Positions 1-5,999 of a stretch of 12,683 bases of DNA are shown here, one piece after another. Every line of letters begins with the position of its first letter. The stretch's first letter is position 1. Where the stretch lies: positions 1 through 12,683 of the forward strand of contig CAMHRJ010000032.1 of the NCBI GenBank assembly GCA_946187475.1, given 5' to 3'. A program made the position numbers and the translations under genes. This DNA is from an uncultured Clostridia bacterium (lineage in GTDB: Bacteria > Bacillota > Clostridia > Oscillospirales > Oscillospiraceae). Below the pieces are notes generated by a model. That model had not been told where the DNA came from, made no database searches, and saw nothing but the letters and a program-made list of their open reading frames with translations.

Positions 1-103
1 TGAAAAGTACTTCGTTTCCAAGCCCGCCCGCTCCTGCGTGGCCGTGCGCGAGCTGCCCAAGCAGCTGCTGTGCGAAATCGAAGTCATTGCCGTCGTAGAG
101 TAA
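1..103 (+). CDS. ridA: RidA-family 2-iminobutanoate/2-iminopropanoate deaminase, C-terminal end (partial)
   Basis: The window opens inside this gene; the last 33 codons and the TAA stop are present. They read as the closing strand of a RidA (YjgF/YER057c/UK114) protein: a PARSCVAV segment, an LPK segment, and EIEVIAV before the stop. The Arg of PARSCV and the Glu fifteen residues later have the spacing of the family's Arg105 and Glu120, which bind the substrate carboxylate and activate water. RidA hydrolyses 2-aminoacrylate/2-iminopropanoate, released by PLP enzymes and serine dehydratases, to pyruvate and ammonia in the cytosol. The serine transporter and serine dehydratase genes downstream fit that role. 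The family assignment rests on only a third of the protein, but the motif match is good. Confidence 0.85.
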   Translation, partial: EKYFVSKPARSCVAVRELPKQLLCEIEVIAVVE

Positions 104-146
104 GCGACAGCAACCCCGGAAAAAGAGAAACAAAGAAAAAAAGAGT

Positions 147-180
147 AAAGGAGGTACCTTCCGAAAAGGACGGAAGGCAC
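147..180 (+). promoter_or_regulatory. Shine-Dalgarno separated from the start codon by a hairpin
   Basis: AAAGGAGGT at 147-155 is almost fully complementary to the 16S anti-Shine-Dalgarno but lies 32 bases before the ATG at 188, too far for normal use. Between them, GTACCTTCCG (154-163) pairs with CGGAAGGCAC (171-180) around the loop AAAAGGA, with a single A/C mismatch. If the hairpin forms, the Shine-Dalgarno is about 7 to 11 bases from the start. A weaker GGAAGG (172-177, 10 bases from the ATG) is buried in the 3' arm and could be used when the hairpin is open. The 40 bases before it are purine-rich and look unstructured. Confidence 0.6.
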
Positions 181-187
181 TACAATC

Positions 188-1396
188 ATGGCTGACACCA
201 AGAAAAAAGTGAATCTCGGCCTGCTGCCGAAGCTGATCGCCGCGATCGCCATCGGTATCATCGTCGGTATCATCGCCAAGAAGGCGGATCTCCCGATCAT
301 CATTCAGATCGGCGCCACCTTCAACAGCATCTTCGGCAACTTCCTCGGATTCTGCATTCCGCTGATCATCATCGGCTTCGTGGCCCCCGGCATCGCCGAC
401 CTGGGCCAGGGCGCCGGCAAGACCCTCGCGCTCACCGCCGGCATCGCCTATCTCTCCACCATCATCGCCGGCAGTTTCGCCTACGCTGTTGACAGCGCCG
501 TGTTCCCCAGCTTCCTGAAGGTCGGCTCCATCGTCATGGACAACGCCCAGAACGCAGAGGACACCATGCTCTCCGGTCTGTTCACCGTGGAAATGCCCCC
601 GCTGATGGGCGTCATGACCGCGCTGATCACCTCCTTCATCATGGGCATCGGCATCGCCGCTACCAATGCTGAGGGTCTGCGCAAGATCTTCCACGAGTTC
701 CAGAAGATCGTCGAGGGCGTCGTGGCCAAGGTCCTGATCCCGCTTCTGCCCTTCCACATCTACGGCATCTTCGCCAACATGACCTATGCCGGCACCGTTG
801 CCGAAATCATGAGCGTCTTCGCCAAGGTGTTCGTCTTGATCATCATCATGCACCTGTGCATCATCGTGTTCCAGTACATTGTCGCAGGTGCCGCCTCCAA
901 GAAGAACCCCTTCGGCCTGATCAAGAACATGGTCCCGGCCTACATGACCGCCATCGGCACCCAGTCCTCCGCCGCCACGATCCCCGTGACCCTGGAGTGC
1001 ACCAAGAAGAACGGCTGCCTCAGCAAGATCGCCGACTTCGTCATCCCGCTGTGCGCCACCATTCATCTGTCCGGCTCCACCATCACCCTGACCAGCTGCT
1101 CCATCGCTGTCATGATGCTCAACGGCTGGGACGTGACCTTCGGCCAGATGCTGCCCTTCATCCTGATGCTGGGCATCACCATGGTTGCCGCCCCCGGCGT
1201 GCCCGGCGGCGCTGTCATGGCTGCTCTGGGCATCCTGGAGAGCATGCTGGGCTTCAACCAGAACATGCTGACCCTCATGATCGCCCTGTACATCGCGCAG
1301 GACTCCTTCGGCACGGCCTGCAACGTCACCGGCGACGGTGCCATTGCCATGCTGATGAACGCCATCACCGGCAAGAAGGAAAAAGCAAACGCATAA
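188..1396 (+). CDS. SstT-like sodium:amino acid symporter (DAACS family), probable serine importer
   Basis: This 402-residue inner-membrane protein belongs to the dicarboxylate/amino acid:cation symporter family. Hydrophobic segments run throughout. The diagnostic re-entrant regions are present: SSAAT (260-264), HLSGS (293-297, in place of the usual NMDGT), PGVPGG (336-341) and QDSFGTACNVTGDG (371-384). Aligned by eye to the archaeal GltPh, Asp372, Asn379 and Asp383 match Asp394, Asn401 and Asp405. The Arg397 that holds the side-chain carboxylate of aspartate/glutamate is Gly375 here. Loss of that Arg and the QDS motif resemble the serine/threonine carrier SstT, so neutral substrates are likely. 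The gene lies 84 bases after ridA and just before serine dehydratase, which favours serine. Family is confident; substrate is inferred. Confidence 0.85.
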   Translation: MADTKKKVNLGLLPKLIAAIAIGIIVGIIAKKADLPIIIQIGATFNSIFGNFLGFCIPLIIIGFVAPGIADLGQGAGKTLALTAGIAYLSTIIAGSFAYAVDSAVFPSFLKVGSIVMDNAQNAEDTMLSGLFTVEMPPLMGVMTALITSFIMGIGIAATNAEGLRKIFHEFQKIVEGVVAKVLIPLLPFHIYGIFANMTYAGTVAEIMSVFAKVFVLIIIMHLCIIVFQYIVAGAASKKNPFGLIKNMVPAYMTAIGTQSSAATIPVTLECTKKNGCLSKIADFVIPLCATIHLSGSTITLTSCSIAVMMLNGWDVTFGQMLPFILMLGITMVAAPGVPGGAVMAALGILESMLGFNQNMLTLMIALYIAQDSFGTACNVTGDGAIAMLMNAITGKKEKANA

Positions 1397-1410
1397 CCCA
1401 CCATCCAAAA

Positions 1411-1440
1411 GGCCGGCAGTTGTCTCTGCCGGCCTTTTTT
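1411..1440 (+). terminator. Intrinsic terminator between the transporter and sdaA
   Basis: GGCCGGCAG (1411-1419) and CTGCCGGCC (1426-1434) form a perfect 9-bp G+C-rich stem with loop TTGTCT, followed by six T. Four A precede the stem and can pair with the T-run. It begins 14 bases after the transporter stop and ends only 6 bases before the sdaA Shine-Dalgarno. Transcripts entering from ridA/transporter should be at least partly stopped here. Confidence 0.9.
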
Positions 1441-1456
1441 CCAAATGGAGGAAATC

Positions 1457-2662
1457 ATGCAAAGCATCAAGAGTGTCTATAAGATCGGCAACGGCCCTTC
1501 CAGCTCCCACACCGTCGGCCCCTACCGGGCAGCCTCCCAGTTCGGGGCGCGTTATCCGGACGCGGACGCCTACCGGGTGACGCTGTACGGCTCTCTGGCC
1601 TTCACCGGCGAGGGGCACGGCACCGGCGGGGCCATCAAAACGGGCCTGCCCGGCGCGGAGATCGTCTTCAACCGCGAGGTGCGCGAGCGGGATCTGCCCC
1701 ACCCCAACACCATGCTGTTTGAGGCGCTGAAGGACGGCGAAGTCATCGGCAGCAACCGCATCTTCAGCATCGGCGGCGGCTCCATCCGCATCGAGGGCGA
1801 GGAGTCGGACGAGGAGCGGGAGGTCTATCCCCAGAAGCACTTCTCGGAGATCCTGCAGCTCTGCCGGGAGAAGAGCATCAGTCTGGCCCAGTTCATCTAC
1901 CGCATGGAAGACCCCACGATCCGTCAGTACCTCGCAACGGTCTGGGAGGCCATGAAAGACTCCATCCACCGCGGGCTGGAAGCGGAGGGCGTTCTGCCGG
2001 GCGGTCTGGGCGTCTCCAGAAAGTCGAAAAAGCTCTATAACATGCGCTGTTATAACGAGAGCGCGGACGTGGCCATGAACCGCATCATTGCCGCCTACGC
2101 CTACGCCGTCAGCGAAGAAAACGCCGACGAGCACATCGTGGTCACGGCGCCCACCTGCGGCAGCTGCGGCGTGCTTCCGGCGGTGCTGTACTACATGTAC
2201 AACGACCGGGGCTTCCCCGAGGAGGAGATTCTCGACGCCCTGGCCGTGGCCGCCATCTTCGGCAACGTGATCCGCACCAACGCCAGCATCTCCGGCGCGG
2301 AGTGCGGCTGTCAGGCGGAGATCGGCAGCGCCTGCTCCATGACCGCCGCCGCCCTGGCCAGTCTCTACGGTCTGAACATCGACCAGATCGAATACGCCGC
2401 CGAGATCGCCATGGAGCACAATCTGGGCCTCACCTGCGACCCGGTGAACGGTCTGGTGCAGATCCCCTGCATCGAGCGCAACGCCGTCGCCGCCATGCGC
2501 GCCATCAGCTCCGTGAACCTGTCCCGCTTCCTGTACGAGACGCGGAAGATCTCCTTCGATGAGGTCATCGCCACCATGTACCGCACGGGCAAGGATATGG
2601 ACGAAAAATACCGCGAGACCTCTCACGGCGGTCTGGCGAAAATCTATTACGGCAGCATCTGA
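1457..2662 (+). CDS. sdaA: L-serine dehydratase, iron-sulfur type, single fused chain
   Basis: This cytosolic enzyme converts L-serine to pyruvate and ammonia with a [4Fe-4S] cluster. I start at 1457, giving 401 residues (MQSIKSVY), because GGAGG at 1447-1451 sits 5 bases upstream; the ATG at 1445 overlaps that site. The beta domain comes first, with GPSSSHTVGP near residues 14-23 and the IGGG segment. The catalytic alpha domain follows, with TAPTCGSCGVLP and GCQAEIGSACSMTAA. Cys285, Cys327 and Cys338 have the same spacing (42 and 11) as cluster ligands Cys343, Cys385 and Cys396 of the Legionella enzyme. The C-terminal Cys that acts as fourth ligand/tail there is absent: this chain ends GLAKIYYGSI. 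It is shorter than the roughly 454-residue E. coli SdaA, mainly in the beta half. Its context is transporter plus RidA. Confidence 0.95.
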   Translation: MQSIKSVYKIGNGPSSSHTVGPYRAASQFGARYPDADAYRVTLYGSLAFTGEGHGTGGAIKTGLPGAEIVFNREVRERDLPHPNTMLFEALKDGEVIGSNRIFSIGGGSIRIEGEESDEEREVYPQKHFSEILQLCREKSISLAQFIYRMEDPTIRQYLATVWEAMKDSIHRGLEAEGVLPGGLGVSRKSKKLYNMRCYNESADVAMNRIIAAYAYAVSEENADEHIVVTAPTCGSCGVLPAVLYYMYNDRGFPEEEILDALAVAAIFGNVIRTNASISGAECGCQAEIGSACSMTAAALASLYGLNIDQIEYAAEIAMEHNLGLTCDPVNGLVQIPCIERNAVAAMRAISSVNLSRFLYETRKISFDEVIATMYRTGKDMDEKYRETSHGGLAKIYYGSI

Positions 2663-2676
2663 GTTCATAAAACCGC

Positions 2677-2715
2677 ACAGGACCTGCACCACAGTACAGG
2701 TCCTGTTTCTTTTTT
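2677..2715 (+). terminator. Intrinsic terminator after sdaA
   Basis: ACAGGACCTG (2677-2686) pairs perfectly with CAGGTCCTGT (2697-2706) over 10 bp around a 10-base loop. It is followed by TTC and a run of six T. It begins 14 bases after the sdaA stop and closes the serine unit. Confidence 0.9.
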
Positions 2716-2799
2716 CGTTTTTCTCTGCGGAAAAGGCCTTGCGCAGGCCGGAAATTGTTGGTAAACTTGGACTATCATAACCACAGGAGGACCACAACG

Positions 2800-3987
2800 A
2801 TGCGTCACTTCAAACGTGCCCTTGCACTGCTGCTCTGTCTCGGCGTCCTGCTCTGCGCCGGCTGCGGCGCCGCTCCCCTGCCCCGGGACACCGCCGGCAG
2901 CTCCGAGCTGCAGTACATCTTTGTCCATGGCCTCTCCGGTTGGGGCAGATACGACAAGATCTATCGCTACGCCCCCTACTGGGGCACCCGAAACGGCGAT
3001 CTGATGGAACACCTCGGTGAGGCGGGCTACCGGTGCCACGCGGCCTCGGTGGACCCCATCGGCAGCGCCTGGGACCGGGCCTGCGAGCTTTACGCCCAGC
3101 TCACCGGCTCCGTGGTGGACTACGGCGTGGAGCACAGCGCCCGCTGCGGCCATGACCGGTTCGGCACGGATTATTCCGACAATCCCCTGATCTCCGACTG
3201 GAACGCCGGCGGGAAGATCGTCCTGCTGGGACACAGCTTCGGCGGCGCCACGGTGCGGCTCTTTGCGGAGATTCTCGCCAACGGCAGTCAAACCGAGCAG
3301 GCCGCCACCGCTGCCGAGGATCTCTCTCCCTTCTTCGCGGGCGGGCAGGGCGACCGGCTCCACGCGCTGGTGACTCTGGCGGCGCCCACCAACGGCACCA
3401 CCGCCTACGATCTCTGGGACGATGCGAACTTCGACCCGGATTCCGTGGAGGTCCCCAAAAGCGAGATCCTCATGGGCAAGCTCTTCAGCGGCGGCAGCGA
3501 CAAGGACAAAGACGGCCGCATCGAGGACGACTACGCGGCCTACGACATGCACATCGACAATGCCCTGGCCCTGAACGCCGCCATCGAGACCCGGCCGGAC
3601 GTCTATTACTTTGCGGTGCCCTGCTCCGCCAGCGGCGCGGAGCTCACCACCGGCAACTACGTGCCCAACACCATCCGCATGGAGGGCATGTTCCGCAAGA
3701 CCTCCCGACTCATGGGCGCTTACACCGGCGTCACCGCCGGCGGTGTGGTCATCGACGACAGCTGGCGGGAAAACGACGGTCTCGTGAACACGATCTCCTC
3801 CTACGCGCCCATGGGCGCCCCGGCCCAGCCTTATGACCCGGAGAACATCCAGCCCGGTGTCTGGAACGAGATGCCGGTCTTCCCCGGAGACCACATGTCC
3901 ATCATCGGCGGCATGACCATCCAAAAGGACGTCCGGCCCTTCTATCTGGACCTCCTCGGCATGATCGACGCCCTGCCCCGAACCTGA
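2800..3987 (+). CDS. Secreted/lipoprotein triacylglycerol lipase, family I.5-like
   Basis: The start at 2800 has AGGAGG 9 bases upstream and gives 395 residues. It opens with a basic, hydrophobic signal and a lipobox-like CAGC, so the mature protein is probably anchored by Cys22 outside the membrane. The rest resembles Geobacillus/staphylococcal lipases: VHGLSGWGRYD, a WDRAC segment and HSARCGHDRFG. The likely triad is Ser146 (GHSFGG), Asp326 (ENDGLVNT) and His365 (GDHMSIIG). Asp92, His112, His118 and Asp249 match the four ligands of that family's structural zinc. The region before Asp249, the lid in the relatives, is shorter and holds DKDKDG (234-239), an EF-hand-like loop. The usual calcium ligands after the catalytic His are replaced (Ser367, Met372). 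The substrate, probably an acylglycerol or other ester, is not certain. No strong promoter is visible; TTGCGC/TAAACT at 2739/2762 is weak. It is cotranscribed with the next gene. Confidence 0.85.
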   Translation: MRHFKRALALLLCLGVLLCAGCGAAPLPRDTAGSSELQYIFVHGLSGWGRYDKIYRYAPYWGTRNGDLMEHLGEAGYRCHAASVDPIGSAWDRACELYAQLTGSVVDYGVEHSARCGHDRFGTDYSDNPLISDWNAGGKIVLLGHSFGGATVRLFAEILANGSQTEQAATAAEDLSPFFAGGQGDRLHALVTLAAPTNGTTAYDLWDDANFDPDSVEVPKSEILMGKLFSGGSDKDKDGRIEDDYAAYDMHIDNALALNAAIETRPDVYYFAVPCSASGAELTTGNYVPNTIRMEGMFRKTSRLMGAYTGVTAGGVVIDDSWRENDGLVNTISSYAPMGAPAQPYDPENIQPGVWNEMPVFPGDHMSIIGGMTIQKDVRPFYLDLLGMIDALPRT

Positions 3988-4000
3988 GAGGTGTTTTGCA

Positions 4001-4453
4001 ATGACAGATTATAACCTGCTCGCAAGCCAGGCGGAGGCTCTGATTCAGGATGTACCTTACAACATCGCGAATCTGGCCAATCTCTCCGCCCTGCTCTGGG
4101 AGGCCCTTTCTGACATCAACTGGGCCGGGTTCTACCTGCTGGAGGGCGAGACGCTGATCCTCGGCCCCTTCCAGGGCAAGGTGGCCTGCACCCAAATCCC
4201 CGTGGGCAAGGGGGTCTGTGGCACGGCAGTGGCGGAAGAGCGCGCGCAGCTGGTACCGGACGTGCACCGGTTCCCCGGCCACATCGCCTGCGACAGCGCC
4301 TCCCGGTCGGAGATCGTCATCCCCCTCCGCCCCGGCGGAAAAATCGTCGGCGTGCTGGACATCGACAGTCCCATCCCGAACCGCTTTTCCGAAGCAGACA
4401 AGGCCGGGCTGGAGCGCATCGTGAAGATTTTAGAAACCTATTGGGTGGAATAA
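4001..4453 (+). CDS. msrC: Free methionine-(R)-sulfoxide reductase (GAF-domain fRMsr)
   Basis: This 150-residue single-GAF-domain cytosolic enzyme reduces free methionine-R-sulfoxide to methionine. The three family cysteines are all present: Cys63 (GKVACTQIPVG), Cys73 (GKGVCGTAVA) and Cys97 (FPGHIACDSAS). They have the 10- and 24-residue spacing of Cys84, Cys94 and Cys118 in the E. coli enzyme. SEIVIPL and GVLDIDSP are also typical. It starts 13 bases after the lipase stop, with a GAGAGGTG ribosome binding site spanning that stop, so both are probably on one mRNA. Nothing suggests a shared pathway with the lipase; a stress-repair role in an anaerobe exposed to oxidants is the simplest reading. 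Confidence 0.95.
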   Translation: MTDYNLLASQAEALIQDVPYNIANLANLSALLWEALSDINWAGFYLLEGETLILGPFQGKVACTQIPVGKGVCGTAVAEERAQLVPDVHRFPGHIACDSASRSEIVIPLRPGGKIVGVLDIDSPIPNRFSEADKAGLERIVKILETYWVE

Positions 4454-4457
4454 AAAC

Positions 4458-4486
4458 AAAAACCGGGACGGTTGTCCCGGTTTTTT
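4458..4486. terminator. Bidirectional intrinsic terminator between convergent genes
   Basis: AAAAACCGGGAC (4458-4469) and GTCCCGGTTTTT (4474-4485) form a perfect 12-bp stem with loop GGTT. On the plus strand the stem ends in six T. On the minus strand it ends in TTTTTGTTTTTA. It therefore serves msrC from the left and pyk from the right. Confidence 0.93.
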
Positions 4487-4513
4487 CATCTTATCATATG
4501 ATTTTTCACGCGC

Positions 4514-5929
4514 TCACGGCACGGTCTCGATTCGCAGGACGTTGGTGTTGCCGCTCTCGCCGCTGGTGTCGCCGCCGGTCATGACGATGGTGCTGCCCGG
4601 TTCCAGGCCCATCACGTCCTTCGCCGCCCGGACGGCGTAATAGTTCAGCACCTCCATGCTGGGGAACTGCTCCGTCAGCACCGGCAGCACGCCCCAGGAC
4701 AGGGCCAGCTTATACCAGCTCTCCCGGGTGGTGGCCAGGCCCACGATGGGCACCGGCGGCCGGAAGCGGGAGACCATCCGCACGGTCAGACCGCTGAGGG
4801 AGGTGACCACCACGGCGCTGGCGTCCAGGTCGATGGCCATGGTGCAGGCCGCGTGGGAGATGGCGTCCACCCGGTTGCGGATGACGTAGTTCTCCCGGCG
4901 AAACCGCTGGATGTAATCGATGTGCCGCTCGGTCTCCTCGGCAATTTCGCCCATGATGCGCACGGCGTCCGCAGGATATTTGCCGGCGGCAGATTCCCCT
5001 GAGAGCATGATGGCCGAGGTACCGTCGTACACGGCGTTGGCCACGTCGCTGATCTCCGCCCGGGTGGGCCGGGGCTTTTCGATCATGCTCTCCAGCATCT
5101 CCGTGGCGGTGATGACCCGCTTGCCCAGCAGGCGGCACTTGGTGATCAGAAACTTCTGGATGGCCGGCAGCTCCGTGAAGGGCACCTCCACGCCCAGGTC
5201 GCCCCGGGCCACCATGATTCCCTCGCAGACGGAACAGATCTCCTCGATGTTGTCCACGCCGGACTGGTTTTCGATCTTCGCGATCACATCGATGCCGTCG
5301 CCGCCGTGGGCGTGGAGGAATTCCTTCATGTCCAGAATGTCCTGCTTCCGGGAGACGAAGGAGGCGGCGATGAAGTCCACGCCGTTTTCGATGCCGAAGA
5401 GCAGGTCCTCCTTGTCGTGGTCGCTGAGGAAGGGCTGGTTCAGGACCTTGCCGGGGAAGCTCATGCTCTTGCGGTCGCTGAGCACGCCGCCGGTCAGCAC
5501 CCGGCAGCGGGCCTCCGTGTCCTCTACGGTCTCCACCTCAAAGATCACCAGGCCGTTGTTCACCAGAATCCGGTCTCCCGGCGCCAGATCCTCCATGAGG
5601 CCCTTGTAGCTCACGGAGACCATGGTCTCGTCGCCGGCCACCTCCCGGGTGGTGAAGGTGAACACGTCCCCGTCCTTCAGCTCGACCCTGCCCTTTTGGA
5701 AGGTGCCGATGCGGTATTCCGGGCCCTTGGTGTCCAGCATGATGGCGATGGGCGCGGCCAGCTCCTCCCGGACGGCCTTGATCATGTCGATCTTCTTCTG
5801 ATGCTCCGCGTGGGTCCCATGGGAAAAGTTCAGGCGCGCTACGTTGAGTCCCTGCCGGCACATCTCGCGAAAAACCTCCGGATGTTCGCTGGAGGGGCCG
5901 ATGGTGCCGATGATTTTGGTCTTTCTCAT
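4514..5929 (-). CDS. pyk: Pyruvate kinase
   Basis: This glycolytic enzyme converts phosphoenolpyruvate and ADP to pyruvate and ATP. The start at 5929 (MRKTKIIGTIGPSS) has AAGGAGG 7 bases upstream and yields 471 residues, the short form without the extra C-terminal PEP-utiliser-like domain seen in bacilli. Visible signatures are LDTKGPE (Glu71, the residue linked to K+ dependence in this family), VIAKIENQSG (Lys218, Glu220), ARGDLG (241-246), TATEMLES (274-281) and DGTSAIMLSGES (302-313). Two positions depart from the commonest consensus: Tyr-Arg-Ile after GPE instead of Ile-Arg-Thr, and Glu277 where most enzymes have Gln (ATQMLES). It is the last gene of the minus-strand unit, 70 bases after the YczE-like gene, and no clear promoter of its own is seen. 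Confidence 0.97.
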   Translation of the reverse strand: MRKTKIIGTIGPSSEHPEVFREMCRQGLNVARLNFSHGTHAEHQKKIDMIKAVREELAAPIAIMLDTKGPEYRIGTFQKGRVELKDGDVFTFTTREVAGDETMVSVSYKGLMEDLAPGDRILVNNGLVIFEVETVEDTEARCRVLTGGVLSDRKSMSFPGKVLNQPFLSDHDKEDLLFGIENGVDFIAASFVSRKQDILDMKEFLHAHGGDGIDVIAKIENQSGVDNIEEICSVCEGIMVARGDLGVEVPFTELPAIQKFLITKCRLLGKRVITATEMLESMIEKPRPTRAEISDVANAVYDGTSAIMLSGESAAGKYPADAVRIMGEIAEETERHIDYIQRFRRENYVIRNRVDAISHAACTMAIDLDASAVVVTSLSGLTVRMVSRFRPPVPIVGLATTRESWYKLALSWGVLPVLTEQFPSMEVLNYYAVRAAKDVMGLEPGSTIVMTGGDTSGESGNTNVLRIETVP

Positions 5930-5978
5930 GTGAAAACCTCCTTGCTCGATCATGGATGGTGTGGTGTTGTGTCTGGAA

Positions 5979-5995
5979 GACCGCATGGCGCGGTC
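5979..5995 (-). other. Small hairpin in the yczE-like/pyk gap
   Basis: GACCGC (5979-5984) and GCGGTC (5990-5995) pair around a 5-base loop just after the upstream stop codon at 6000-6002. No U-tract follows in the minus direction, so it is not an intrinsic terminator. It could be an mRNA stabiliser or processing point, or chance in G+C-rich DNA. Confidence 0.3.
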
Positions 5996-5999
5996 GTGA

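Noticed and set aside
856..1482. 208-codon Arg/His-rich open frame overlapping the transporter on the same strand
   Set aside because: It is an out-of-frame reading of the transporter, with the extreme Arg and His content typical of a shifted frame, and it runs through the terminator.
2735..2749. GGCCT-TGCGC-AGGCC hairpin upstream of the lipase
   Set aside because: Only five pairs, with a short T4 run on the minus strand where no gene ends; likely chance in G+C-rich DNA.
2773..2778. TATCAT as a -10 box for the lipase gene
   Set aside because: No -35 lies at 16-18 bases, and RNA would begin inside the ribosome binding site. The actual promoter is not identified.
2755..2799. N-terminal extension of the lipase from a TTG at 2755
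   Set aside because: The ATG at 2800 has AGGAGG at proper spacing and is followed at once by a signal peptide; the extension would put 15 polar residues before it.
2665..3924. 419-codon open frame on the minus strand opposite the lipase gene
   Set aside because: Its protein is rich in Gly, Val, Ala and His with no recognisable motif, and it is the complement of a well-supported lipase with triad and zinc residues. In G+C-rich genes the antisense frame is often open.
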